DNA of 64,000 nt, taken from assembly GCA_963770505.1 (NCBI GenBank), contig CAVYPR010000006.1, positions 1,054,001 through 1,118,000 on the forward strand, written 5' to 3'. Numbering within the stretch: position 1 is the stretch's first letter; each line of letters opens with the position of its first letter. Both the position numbers and the translations under genes were made by a program. The notes beneath the pieces were generated by a model, which saw only the letters and a program-made list of their open reading frames with translations, had not been told where the DNA came from and searched no databases. Shown piece after piece: positions 16,300 to 24,403 of this stretch. The stretch comes from CAVYPR01 sp963770505 (GTDB lineage Bacteria; Actinomycetota; Acidimicrobiia; Acidimicrobiales; RAAP-2).

Positions 16300-17430
16300 T
16301 CAGGCCGTTGGACCCGACCGCGCCGTCTCGTTCGCGAAGAGATGGTCGGCGACGGTCCCCAGCCCGTCGAGGTCGTGGACGTCGCCGCCGAGCAGCGGGA
16401 CCCAGCCGACCGGCGACGGCGCCACCTGGCGGACCAGCTCGGCGTAGGCGGCCTGCTCGCGGTCGGCCAACGCGTCGAGGCGCTCGAGGTTCTCCACCAG
16501 TGCGGCCAGGTCGCTGCCGGGCGGGACCGACGGCAGCCGGGCCGCGGGGCGGCCGAAGCGTGGGTGGACCCGGTTGACCACGAGGGCCGCCGGGCTCACC
16601 CCGGTGGCGGCCAGCCTGGCGGCGAAGTAGGCCGCCTCCTCCACGGCGTCGGGACGGGGGGAGGTCACCACCACATAGGCGGTGGAGGGGTCGGCCAGCA
16701 GCCGCCGGACGGCGGAGGCGCGGTCGTGGAACCCCTGCTCCATCCCCTGGAACGACTGGAAGAAGGCGACGGCGTCCTGGACGATCTCGGCCCCCGCCAC
16801 CTTGGAGATGGTCCGCAGCAGCGCCTGGGAGGCCACGGCCAGGGCTCGCAGGTAGGCGCGGGTGGGCACGAGCAGTGCCCGGAAGATGCGGTTCTCCAAG
16901 AAGTGGGTGAGGCGGCGGGGCGCGTCGAGCAGGTCCAGGGCGTTGCGGGTGGGCGGGGTGTCCACCACCACCACGTCGTAGTCGCCGCCCTCGGTGAGCT
17001 CGTAGAGCTTCTCCATGGCCATGTACTCCTGGGTGCCCGAGAGGGCGCCGGCCAGGTTCTGGTAGATGCGGTTGGCCTTGATGGAGCCCGACTGCTCGGC
17101 CGTCCGGGCGTAGCGGTCGACGAGGTCGTCGAAGGTGCCCTTGGTGTCGAGCATCAGGGCGTGCAGCTGGCCGGGCCAGGGCCCGGGCACGGCCGTCGGC
17201 GAGTTGGGCAGCGACTCGACGCCGAGCGCGTCGGCCAGGCGCCGGGCGGGGTCGACCGTGACCACGCAGGCCTTGCGGCCCGCCCGCGCCGCCTCCAGGG
17301 CGAAGGTGGCCGCCACGGTCGTCTTGCCCACGCCGCCGGGGCCGCAGCAGACCACCACCGGCCGGGTCGCGGCCAGGACGGACAGCGCCGAGCGAGCGCC
17401 GCCGTCGGTGCCCCGTCCGCCAGGGGTCAC
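16300..17430 (-). CDS. ArsA/Get3-like ATPase (second of pair)
   Basis: P-loop ATPase of the anion-transporting (ArsA/Get3) family, 376 aa. Walker A GPGGVGKTTVA near residue 25, switch I TVDPARRLADALG (the DPA motif of ArsA) and Walker B YDVVVVDTPPTRNALDLLD are all present. FDDLVDRYARTAEQ and MEKLYELTEGG match the family helices. It starts with GTG at 17430 inside a GTGA overlap with the preceding paralogue, so the two are translationally coupled and likely form a heteromer. The same arrangement, two such ATPases beside a whiB gene, is known in mycobacteria (Rv3679-Rv3680 beside whiB4). Confidence 0.9.
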   Translation of the reverse strand: MTPGGRGTDGGARSALSVLAATRPVVVCCGPGGVGKTTVAATFALEAARAGRKACVVTVDPARRLADALGVESLPNSPTAVPGPWPGQLHALMLDTKGTFDDLVDRYARTAEQSGSIKANRIYQNLAGALSGTQEYMAMEKLYELTEGGDYDVVVVDTPPTRNALDLLDAPRRLTHFLENRIFRALLVPTRAYLRALAVASQALLRTISKVAGAEIVQDAVAFFQSFQGMEQGFHDRASAVRRLLADPSTAYVVVTSPRPDAVEEAAYFAARLAATGVSPAALVVNRVHPRFGRPAARLPSVPPGSDLAALVENLERLDALADREQAAYAELVRQVAPSPVGWVPLLGGDVHDLDGLGTVADHLFANETARSGPTA

Positions 17431-18395
17431 GCCGCCCCCCGTTGCGGGGCGAGCGCCGCCACCCCTTCGCCCAGCGGCCCGACGAGGAGGGCGAGCTCGT
17501 CGGGGCCGATGGCCGGCGCGGCCAGGGCGGGGAGGCGCAGCTGGGGGAGGGGCAGCTCGCGCCCGAGGCGCTCGACCTGGGCGGCCGCCAGCTCGTGCCG
17601 GCGGAGGCGGAAGGCCCGCGCCGCCTCGAGGGCCGCCACCTCGGCGGCGGGGAGCGAGACCCCGGCTTCGGCGGCCGCCTCGGCGGCGGTGGGCCCCAGG
17701 CCGGCCGGCTGCTCGTCCCAGCAGTTCACGACCACCGGGCCGAGCTGGACACCGGCCTTGTCCTCCAGCAGGTACGCGGCCTCCACCGTCTCGCTGACCG
17801 GCATCTCCTCGGGCAGGGTCACCAGCAGCACGCGGCACCGGGAGGGGTCGTGCAGCAGTTCCACCACGTCGGCCGCCTGGGCCCGGACCGGCCCGCTGCG
17901 GGCGGCGTCCAGGAGGCCGGCGGGGGAGGTGAGGAAGGTGACGGCGTGCCCGGTGGCCGGGGCGTCGACCACGAGGAGGTCGGCCACGCGGTCCCGCTCG
18001 AGCTGCTTGACCTTGCCGAGGACCAGGACGTCCCGGATGCCCGGGATGGCCGTGGCCACCACGTCGACCACCCCCGAGGACACCAGCCTCCTGGAGACCC
18101 GCTGGAGGCCGTGGTCGGCCAGGTACTCGAGGAGGGCGTCGTCCGGGGTGATGCGACGGCCCCTGACGCCGCCACCCGCGGTCGCAAGGAGGCCGGACTC
18201 CTCGTAGCCCAGGGGCCCCGGGACGCCGAAGGCGGCGCCGAGCCCGGCCCGCCCCTCGAGCTCGACCAGCAGGACCGAGAGGCCGGCCTCGGCGGCCATG
18301 CGGGAGACGGCCGCGGCCACCGTGGTCTTGCCCACGCCGCCCTTGCCGGCCACCACCAGCACGCGGCTCTCAGTGCAGAAGGCGGCGACGTCCAT
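17427..18395 (-). CDS. ArsA/Get3-like ATPase (first of pair)
   Basis: P-loop ATPase, 322 aa. It has Walker A VVAGKGGVGKTTVAAA (residues 13-28), LLVELEGRAGLGAAFG as switch I (with Glu-Gly where ArsA has DPA) and DLLVVDAPATGHAVTFL as Walker B. Length and order match the smaller member of the actinobacterial ArsA-like pair. The ATG at 18395 is preceded by TACGCT at 8 nt, so the transcript may be nearly leaderless. It is divergent from whiB (123 bp between starts) and overlaps the second ATPase. The role is probably handling of a redox-labile client or tail-anchored membrane protein, by analogy only. Confidence 0.9.
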   Translation of the reverse strand: MDVAAFCTESRVLVVAGKGGVGKTTVAAAVSRMAAEAGLSVLLVELEGRAGLGAAFGVPGPLGYEESGLLATAGGGVRGRRITPDDALLEYLADHGLQRVSRRLVSSGVVDVVATAIPGIRDVLVLGKVKQLERDRVADLLVVDAPATGHAVTFLTSPAGLLDAARSGPVRAQAADVVELLHDPSRCRVLLVTLPEEMPVSETVEAAYLLEDKAGVQLGPVVVNCWDEQPAGLGPTAAEAAAEAGVSLPAAEVAALEAARAFRLRRHELAAAQVERLGRELPLPQLRLPALAAPAIGPDELALLVGPLGEGVAALAPQRGAA

Positions 18396-18465
18396 CCGGC
18401 GGCAGCGTACCCTCCGCCGGTTCGGCCGCCGGCCCCCCCGTGCCTGAAGTTGCAGGTAAAACCCC

Positions 18466-18494
18466 TTGTTTGGCTCAGCGACCAGGGCTACCCT
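18466..18494 (+). promoter_or_regulatory. Candidate whiB promoter
   Basis: TTGTTT (18466-18471), 17-bp spacer and TACCCT (18489-18494), about 30 bp before the whiB start. The hexamers are weak but correctly spaced. The region also separates whiB from the divergent ArsA-like gene. Confidence 0.35.
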
Positions 18495-18524
18495 GGCCGC
18501 AAGGGGGGGAATGCTGGGGTGGAG

Positions 18525-18782
18525 ATGCGGCAGGGTAATGAATCCTGGCAGGCGAAGGCGGCGTGCCGTGGTCCTCAGGCGGCGGTGTTCTTCCCACCGT
18601 CGCACGCGGAACGCAAGGACGAGAAGGCGGCACGAGAGGCGCGGGCCAAGGGCATCTGCGCCGAGTGCCACGTCCGCACGGACTGCCTCAGCTACGCCAT
18701 CCGGATCCGTGAGCCTCACGGGATCTGGGGCGGCCTGAACGAGACCGAACGCAAGCTGATCCTCGAGCGTCGGGCCGGCTGA
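18525..18782 (+). CDS. WhiB-family Fe-S transcriptional regulator
   Basis: An 85-aa WhiB-like protein. The four cluster-binding Cys are visible (ACRG, then CAEC, then DC), giving the family's C-Xn-C-X2-C-X5-C pattern, followed by the G[VI]WGG turn as GIWGG and the basic C-terminal ETERKLILERRAG segment that contacts DNA or sigma region 4. WhiB proteins are restricted to actinobacteria and their phages and sense O2, NO or redox state through a [4Fe-4S] cluster. ATG 18525 is used here; GTG 18519, in frame and better spaced from the GGGGG stretch, is possible. It is divergent from the ArsA pair, as whiB4 is in mycobacteria. Confidence 0.95.
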   Translation: MRQGNESWQAKAACRGPQAAVFFPPSHAERKDEKAAREARAKGICAECHVRTDCLSYAIRIREPHGIWGGLNETERKLILERRAG

Positions 18783-18792
18783 CCGGCGCCCT

Positions 18793-19731
18793 TCAGGGGC
18801 TGGCGGTGGGACCGGTGACCGAGGGTGGGGCCGCCGCGTCCACGCCCGCGCTTGTGCAGACCGACACGGGGCGCCGGCCGTCGATGGCGCAGATCTGCGC
18901 CGAGAGCTCGTTGGCCGAGGCCACGACGGCCTGGGTGACCGGATCCTTGGGGTCGGAGAGCCCGTTGGCGATCTGGTTCCGGGAGAGGCCGGACAGGAAC
19001 GACGGCGGGAAGCTCGACCCGGCCGACACGTAGCGGTTCCCGACGTCGACGAAGGCGAGCGTCCCCTTCGGCTGGCCGGTGCGGGCCGGGACGTCGTAGC
19101 GGTCGAAGACCGACGCCTCCGCCGGGTCGAGGAGCTGGAAGTCGACGAAGGCGGTGCCGGCGCTGTTCTGCTGGTCGCTGTAGCGCTCGCGCGAGACGAA
19201 GGCGACGTAGCGGCTCTTGTAGGTGGTTGTGGCGAAGGTGAGGGTCTGGAGGTTGGGGAAGGCACCGTTGGCGTTCGACTGCATCGTCCCCAGGCCCGAC
19301 AGGGTCCCGAAGCGAGAAAGGGCGACCACCAGCGGCCAGCGCTCGGCGGCGCAGTAGGCGCAGAACTCCGCCCCCACGTAGAGGACCTCGGGGCGGCCGC
19401 CCGAGGTGAGGGGGGGCTGGCCCGTGATGGCACGGGCCCGCGACACCGGGACTGTGGGCGAGGAGATGCCCACGGCGTTGAAGACCGAGGCGGGGACGCC
19501 GGTGACCTCGGCGGCGGTGGACGACGGCAGGGCCTGGGGCGCCGGCCCGTTGGACGGGGGCGGGGTTGTCGAGGTCCCGGTGAGTTTCACCACCACCAGC
19601 ACGACCACGACCACCAGCACCAGCGCCACCACGGCGAGGGTGAGCAGCGCCGTCGGGGAGCGGCGGTGTCCCGGTGCTGCCCCCGGGCCACCCGGTCCGG
19701 TCCCGGTGCTCACGTCCGGCTCCGCGGCCAT
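18793..19731 (-). CDS. DUF929 thioredoxin-fold membrane protein A
   Basis: A 312-aa protein with a hydrophilic N terminus, one membrane helix (about residues 28-50) and an extracytoplasmic DUF929 domain. The domain has a thioredoxin-like YVGAEFCAYCAAERW (CAYC active site) and LAFVDVGNRYVSAG, which resembles the cis-Pro region. Its paralogue at 20286-21407 and a VKOR gene lie just upstream in the same operon. It probably acts as a DsbA-like oxidant or isomerase for exported proteins, re-oxidised by the VKOR. DUF929 itself has no established biochemistry. Confidence 0.78.
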   Translation of the reverse strand: MAAEPDVSTGTGPGGPGAAPGHRRSPTALLTLAVVALVLVVVVVLVVVKLTGTSTTPPPSNGPAPQALPSSTAAEVTGVPASVFNAVGISSPTVPVSRARAITGQPPLTSGGRPEVLYVGAEFCAYCAAERWPLVVALSRFGTLSGLGTMQSNANGAFPNLQTLTFATTTYKSRYVAFVSRERYSDQQNSAGTAFVDFQLLDPAEASVFDRYDVPARTGQPKGTLAFVDVGNRYVSAGSSFPPSFLSGLSRNQIANGLSDPKDPVTQAVVASANELSAQICAIDGRRPVSVCTSAGVDAAAPPSVTGPTASP

Positions 19732-19765
19732 CCCCTGCGCCGCCCTCCCCGCCCCACCGGCCGGG

Positions 19766-20281
19766 TCAGTCGTCCTCGGCCGCCCCGGCCGTTCCCCAGC
19801 CGAGCATGGGGGGGACCGTGGTCACCACCAGCACGAACAGCAGGAAGGTCACGAAGTGGACCGAGGTGCACCAGAGGCAGATGTTGCCGATGACCAGCAG
19901 CTCGCAGGCCACGAGGTACACGGCGAAGGCCATGCCCAGGCTGACGAGGGCCAGGCGCGCCAGGTGCACGCGCCGGTCGCGTGCCCGCCACGCCCAGGGG
20001 GAGTTGATGGCCACCATCACCACGTAGAAGCCCAGCCCGAGCACGGCCACCGGGACGTGCGGCCAGCCCGAGAAGGGGGGGAAGTACGACTCGGCGCTGG
20101 TGGTCACCTTGGTGCAGTTGACGACGCCGCTGTCCGAGCACACCAGCGACACCTTGGCGAAGTGGGCGATGGTCAGGTAGATCGAGATCCCCAGGCCGGC
20201 CAGCGACAGGCCGACCGAGGTCCACACCCGCCAGCGCGCCGGCACGACCGCCGTGTCGGCGGCTTCGGTTGCCGTGGTCAC
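19766..20281 (-). CDS. Vitamin K epoxide reductase family protein
   Basis: Four-helix integral membrane disulfide generator of 171 aa. Both Cys pairs are present: the loop pair in LVCSDSGVVNCTKV (near residues 47 and 56) and the quinone-site CLWC near residue 135. Bacterial VKOR homologues pass electrons from a DsbA-like partner to quinone. Many carry a fused thioredoxin domain; this one does not, and the flanking DUF929 proteins with CxxC motifs would supply it. The start lies 4 nt after the upstream DUF929 stop, so the genes are tightly coupled. Confidence 0.92.
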   Translation of the reverse strand: MTTATEAADTAVVPARWRVWTSVGLSLAGLGISIYLTIAHFAKVSLVCSDSGVVNCTKVTTSAESYFPPFSGWPHVPVAVLGLGFYVVMVAINSPWAWRARDRRVHLARLALVSLGMAFAVYLVACELLVIGNICLWCTSVHFVTFLLFVLVVTTVPPMLGWGTAGAAEDD

Positions 20282-20285
20282 GGCC

Positions 20286-21407
20286 TCAGACTTTGATGCC
20301 CATTGTCTTGGCCGCGGCCTGCACGCCCTTGCCGCTGCAGACGTTCGTCGGCTTGGAGCCGTCGATCGAGCAGATGGCGGCCGACTGGTAGTTGGCCGAC
20401 GCCACGATGCCCTGGGTCACCGAGTTGGAGGCGTCCGAAAGCCCTCCGGCGATCTGTGCCCGGGTGAGCGACTGCAGGACTGTGGGGCGGTAGCTGGCGC
20501 CCGAAACGAGGAACTTGTTGCCGAAGTCGATGAAGGGGATCGACCCGCTCGATGTCGACGAGCCCCCGGTGTACTTGGAGTTGTCGTACGTGGTCACCAG
20601 CGTCTCCTGCGCCTTGGTGAGGGGCGTGAGGATCTTGTGCTGCTGGCCTGTCGACGTGAGCTGGTTGGAGTAGAACTCGACCAGCTGGGTCCCGATGTAG
20701 GGGCTTGTGAAGGTGGCCTTGTAGAACGTGAACGTCTGGGTGTTGGGGTAGACGTCGGTGGAGCTCGACTCCATCGTGTAGAGGCCGGTGAGCTTCCCGA
20801 AACGGGAGAGGGCGGCGATGAGGCTCCAGCGCTCGGCGGCGCAGTAGGGGCAGAACTCGCCGCCCATGTAGAAGACGCCGGGCTTGCCGTCGATCGTGAG
20901 GGGTTTCTGGCCCGAGATCTTGCGCGGAGGGGCCACCGGCACGTTGGGCGAGCTCACCCCCACGGCGTTGTAGACGGACTCGGGGATCTGGGTGACCTGG
21001 GCGGCGATGGCCGCTGTGACGGGTTTGGAGGGGGCCTGGGGCCCTGATGTCGACGACGACGAGGTGACCTTCACGATGACCAGGATGACCACCAGGAGGA
21101 TGACCAGGCCGACCACCCCCCAGGTGTACAGCGCGGCGTTCGACCGATTGGGGCCCGCCTTCCCCCGGGAGGACCGTGCGGCGCCGCCCCTGGTCGGGGG
21201 CCGCTTCCCCCCGCCCGGGCCGGACCCCCCGGCCCGAGGGCCCTTGGAGGACTTGTTCGAACCCTGGGTCGGCGACCGCTGCCCCTGGCCGGGCTTCCCC
21301 TGGACGCCCTTGGCCGCCTCCTTGCCGCTGACCGCCCGGCTCTGCTGGCGGCTCCGCTCCTTGTCGGCCTGGGTCCGTGACGTCTTCGGCTGGTTCTCGC
21401 TGGCCAT
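20286..21407 (-). CDS. DUF929 thioredoxin-fold membrane protein B
   Basis: A 373-aa paralogue of the protein at 18793-19731. About 90 Lys/Gly/Ser/Pro-rich residues precede a membrane helix (about 95-117). The outer DUF929 domain carries FYMGGEFCPYCAAERW (CPYC) and IPFIDFGNKFLVSG. The C-terminal NSVTQGIVASANYQSAAIC is shared with the paralogue (DPVTQAVVASANELSAQIC). ATG 21407 has GAGGAA about 10 nt upstream. It is the first gene of the DUF929-VKOR-DUF929 operon and is divergent from the NUDIX gene. Confidence 0.8.
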   Translation of the reverse strand: MASENQPKTSRTQADKERSRQQSRAVSGKEAAKGVQGKPGQGQRSPTQGSNKSSKGPRAGGSGPGGGKRPPTRGGAARSSRGKAGPNRSNAALYTWGVVGLVILLVVILVIVKVTSSSSTSGPQAPSKPVTAAIAAQVTQIPESVYNAVGVSSPNVPVAPPRKISGQKPLTIDGKPGVFYMGGEFCPYCAAERWSLIAALSRFGKLTGLYTMESSSTDVYPNTQTFTFYKATFTSPYIGTQLVEFYSNQLTSTGQQHKILTPLTKAQETLVTTYDNSKYTGGSSTSSGSIPFIDFGNKFLVSGASYRPTVLQSLTRAQIAGGLSDASNSVTQGIVASANYQSAAICSIDGSKPTNVCSGKGVQAAAKTMGIKV

Positions 21408-21569
21408 CTGCGGTCGGTTCCTCGCGCTCGTGTGGGGACGCCGTTCCCACCGGCCGGCTGCCGCCGGGGCCTGGTGGGAGCATGTGGCGGTCAGCGTAGA
21501 CCAGCGGTTGGCCCCCGCGATCTCGGGGTCAGGCGGTCTTGGGCGCCCTGGCCGCAACCCCGCCGGGGC

Positions 21570-21575
21570 TAGCCT
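21570..21575 (+). promoter_or_regulatory. Leaderless -10 element for NUDIX gene
   Basis: TAGCCT followed by exactly six bases (CGCCCC) and the GTG start at 21582. No SD is present, consistent with a leaderless message. Confidence 0.5.
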
Positions 21576-21581
21576 CGCCCC

Positions 21582-22535
21582 GTGGCCACCGGCGCAGGAC
21601 CCCCCCCGGCGCCGGGGGGGTCGCACGGGGCGCTCCGGCAGGCGGCCACGGTGATGCTGGTGCGCGACGGGGCCCACTCCACGTCGCCGCTCGAGGTCCT
21701 CATGGTTCGGCGGAACCTGCGGTCCGACTTCGTCGGCGGCGCCCACGTCTTCCCTGGTGGCGGGGTGGACCCCGCCGACGGGGGGCCCGAGGCCGCGGCC
21801 CGTGCCCGCGGCCGGAGCGACGCCGAGGCCAGCGCCATCCTGGGCGTCGAGAGCGGCGGCCTGGCGTACTGGGTGGCCGTGCTCCGGGAGTGCTTCGAGG
21901 AGGCTGGCGTGCTCCTCGCCTACGGCCCCGGGCCGGGTGACCTGCTCTCGCTCGACGACCCCGGGGAGGCGCAACGCTTTGCTCGCCTGCGCCAGGAGGT
22001 GAACGCCGGCCGTCGCAAATTCCTCGACGTGTGCACGGAAGAGGGGCTCTCCCTGGCCGTCGACCGGGTCCACTACTTCGCCCACTGGATCACGCCCGAG
22101 GGCGCCCCCCGCCGCTACGACACGCGGTTCTTCGTGGCCGCGGCGCCGCCGGGCCAGGTGCCGACCCACGACGCCGGGGAGACGACCGACGCCCAGTGGG
22201 TCCGGCCGGCCGTGGCCCTGGCCCGGCACCGGGCCGGGGAGATGGAGCTGATCTTCCCCACCATCCGCAACCTCCAGGCCATCGGGCGGTTCCCCACCAG
22301 CGCCGAGCTGCTCTCGGCCGCCGCGGGCGCAGGACGGGTGCCGGCCATCCTCCCCAAGGTGGTGGTGGACGGGCGTGCCGTGCGCATCCTGCTCCCCGGC
22401 GACGACGGGTACGAGGCGGCCATGGGGGCCCCGCCGGACGCGGACACCCCGGCGTCGGTGCCCGACTTCAACGCCGCGGTGCGTACCGTCTCGAGGGCCG
22501 CCAACCCCGGGGCCCCGTCCACCGGCCCCGGCTGA
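21582..22535 (+). CDS. NUDIX hydrolase (NUDT19-like long type)
   Basis: Nucleoside-diphosphate-linked pyrophosphohydrolase of 317 aa. The N-terminal strand ATVMLVRDG precedes a split Nudix box: HVFPGGGVDPAD near residue 55 and, after a roughly 40-residue insertion, AVLRECFEEAGVLLAYG containing the metal-binding RExxEEAG. The insertion and the long C-terminal helical half (FPTIRNLQAIGRF) are typical of NUDT7/NUDT19-like proteins that hydrolyse CoA or acyl-CoA derivatives, which is the most likely activity. Its GTG start has a six-base spacing from a TAGCCT hexamer. Confidence 0.87.
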   Translation: MATGAGPPPAPGGSHGALRQAATVMLVRDGAHSTSPLEVLMVRRNLRSDFVGGAHVFPGGGVDPADGGPEAAARARGRSDAEASAILGVESGGLAYWVAVLRECFEEAGVLLAYGPGPGDLLSLDDPGEAQRFARLRQEVNAGRRKFLDVCTEEGLSLAVDRVHYFAHWITPEGAPRRYDTRFFVAAAPPGQVPTHDAGETTDAQWVRPAVALARHRAGEMELIFPTIRNLQAIGRFPTSAELLSAAAGAGRVPAILPKVVVDGRAVRILLPGDDGYEAAMGAPPDADTPASVPDFNAAVRTVSRAANPGAPSTGPG

Positions 22536-22555
22536 GCCGACCCGTGGGCCGGGAT

Positions 22556-23797
22556 TCAGCCCCCGGCCACGGCCTCGGACAGGCGCTCGAGCATCCGGGC
22601 CGTGCAGCCCGAGCCGTCGACGACCGGGGCGACCTCCTCGGCCACGGTGGCGGCCAGGTCGGCGAAGACCCCGGCCAGGGGTCCGTCGCCCAGGGCCACC
22701 GGCTCGCCGGCGTCACCCCCGCTGGCCACGTCGGGGTGGATGGGGATGGTGCCGACCAGGGGGACGCCCAGCCCCTCGGCCAACCGGCGGCCGCCCCCGG
22801 TGCCGAACAGCGCGTAGGTCGTGCCGTGCTCGCAGGTGAAGTCGCTCATGTTCTCGATCACCCCGGCCACCCGGAGGTGGCCCCGGCGGGCCATGTCGGC
22901 GGCGCGGGCGGCGACCTTCTGGGCCGCCGTCGGCGGGGTGGTCACCACCAGCATCTCGGCCCGGGGCAACATGCGGGCCAGCCCCATCTGGACGTCGCCG
23001 GTGCCCGGGGGCAGGTCGATCAGCAGGTAGTCGAGGTCGCCCCAGTGCACGTCCTCGAGGAACTGCTGGACGGCCCGGTTGAGCACCAGCCCCCGCCACA
23101 TGATGGCCCGGTCCTCGTCGGCCAGAAAGCCCATGGACAGGACGCGCAGGGTGCCCTCGCCCACCGGCCGCTCGAGGGGGACCATCTTGCCCGAGCGGGC
23201 CTCGACCTCGCCGTCCATCCCGAGCAGGCGCGGCACCGAGAACCCCCAGATGTCGGCGTCGAGGACGCCCACCACCAGCCCGCGCCGGGCGAGGGCGACG
23301 GCCAGGTTCACCGTGACCGAGGACTTGCCGACGCCGCCCTTGCCCGACGCCACGGCCAGGACCCGGGCGTCGGCCGGCACCGCCGTCGGCGGGGCCTCCT
23401 CGCGCGCCTTCCAGCGGGCCCGCGACATCACCTCGGCCCGCTGGGCGGCGTCCATCTGGCCCACGGTGACCTCCACCGCGCCCACCCCGGGGAGGGTGGA
23501 CAGCCGGCCCCGCACGTCGGCCTCGATCTGGTTGCGCAGCGGGCACGCCGCCACCGTCAGGGCCACCTCGACCGTCACCGTGGCGTCCGGGCCCACGCTG
23601 ATCGACCGCACCATCCCGAGGTCGACGATGTCGTCGCCCAGCTCGGGGTCGACCACCGCCCGGAGGGCCTCGCGCAGCACCTCGGGGTCCAAGGGCACGG
23701 GGCCATGGGGGCCGGGACCGGCCTGCGGCCGGCCGCTGCGGGTCGGCCGAGACGGTGCTCCGCCACCGGCGTCGCTGGGCGTCTCTCCGGCCGGCAC
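22556..23797 (-). CDS. Mrp/ApbC-type Fe-S cluster carrier ATPase
   Basis: A 413-aa protein with an N-terminal MIP18/DUF59 domain (about residues 38-120; VVDPELGDDIVDLGMV, CPLRNQIE) and a Mrp/NBP35 P-loop ATPase domain. VASGKGGVGKSSVTVNLA is the deviant Walker A, VLDADIWGFSVPRLLG switch I and LIDLPPGTGDVQ Walker B. The usual C-terminal CxxC reads VIENMSDFTCEHG, with a single Cys. It is expected to deliver [Fe-S] clusters to apo-proteins in the cytoplasm. The erpA-like gene is divergent at 195 bp, so two Fe-S maturation factors share an intergenic region. The GTG at 23797 is six bases from a TAGAAT element. Confidence 0.93.
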   Translation of the reverse strand: MPAGETPSDAGGGAPSRPTRSGRPQAGPGPHGPVPLDPEVLREALRAVVDPELGDDIVDLGMVRSISVGPDATVTVEVALTVAACPLRNQIEADVRGRLSTLPGVGAVEVTVGQMDAAQRAEVMSRARWKAREEAPPTAVPADARVLAVASGKGGVGKSSVTVNLAVALARRGLVVGVLDADIWGFSVPRLLGMDGEVEARSGKMVPLERPVGEGTLRVLSMGFLADEDRAIMWRGLVLNRAVQQFLEDVHWGDLDYLLIDLPPGTGDVQMGLARMLPRAEMLVVTTPPTAAQKVAARAADMARRGHLRVAGVIENMSDFTCEHGTTYALFGTGGGRRLAEGLGVPLVGTIPIHPDVASGGDAGEPVALGDGPLAGVFADLAATVAEEVAPVVDGSGCTARMLERLSEAVAGG

Positions 23798-23803
23798 GAG
23801 GGA

Positions 23804-23809
23804 ATTCTA
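23804..23809 (-). promoter_or_regulatory. Leaderless -10 element for the Mrp gene
   Basis: On the minus strand TAGAAT (23809-23804) is followed by six bases and the GTG at 23797. It is the best-matching -10 hexamer among the leaderless sites here. Confidence 0.55.
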
Positions 23810-23991
23810 CCGTGGGGGTCCCCCGCACCGGCCGTCCCGTGTGCCGGGGGTCACCGGTCACCGGTATCATGTGGTTCGCGAGCCGGCCCCTGCCCGACAC
23901 CTTCGGGCACGGGGACGGCCGACGAGATCTGAACGGGCCCGAACGGGCACGGGGCGGGACGGCCAGAGCCGGCCCGGGCGAGGAGGCAGCG

Positions 23992-24357
23992 GTGAGCACC
24001 ACGGCGACCACGGTCAGCATCGGCAAGAAGCCGGACCCCGTCAACCTCACCGAGGCCGCCACGGCCAAGGTGGCCGAGCTGCTGGCCCAGGAGGACGGCG
24101 AGGAGCTGGCCCTGCGGGTGGCGGTGCGGCCCGGCGGGTGCTCGGGCTACAGCTACGAGATGTTCTTCGACTCCGAGGTGGCCGACGACGACGTCGTGCG
24201 GGAGTTCGGCACCGTGCGGGTGGTCGTCGACGCGGCCAGCGCCGAGCTGCTGACCGGGGCCACCCTCGAGTACAGCGACGGGCTGCAGGGTGCCGGGTTC
24301 CACATCACCAACCCGAACGCCACCCGCACCTGCGGCTGCGGCTCCTCCTTCAGCTGA
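23992..24357 (+). CDS. erpA: HesB/IscA-type Fe-S insertion protein (ErpA-like)
   Basis: A-type Fe-S carrier of 121 aa. The three conserved cysteines are visible: GGCSGYSYEM (about residue 49) and TCGCGSSFS at the C terminus, the canonical C...CxC arrangement; DSEVADDDVV and VVVDAASAELL complete the fold. The GTG at 23992 has AGGAGG at 23981-23986 with a 5-nt spacing. The 5' region is long and can form a hairpin (CCCCTGCCCGA against TCGGGCACGGGG, about 23900). It is expected to transfer clusters to targets such as the [2Fe-2S] protein encoded 46 bp downstream. The symbol is assigned by family resemblance. Confidence 0.92.
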   Translation: MSTTATTVSIGKKPDPVNLTEAATAKVAELLAQEDGEELALRVAVRPGGCSGYSYEMFFDSEVADDDVVREFGTVRVVVDAASAELLTGATLEYSDGLQGAGFHITNPNATRTCGCGSSFS

Positions 24358-24403
24358 GCCCCGCCGCGGGCCCGAAGGCCCGCCCCGTGACGCCGGCCAG
24401 GTC

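Noticed and set aside
20992..21654. Plus-strand frames across the DUF929 B gene
   Set aside because: The opposite strand encodes a clear anchored CxxC protein with an SD; the plus frames are low-complexity shadows.
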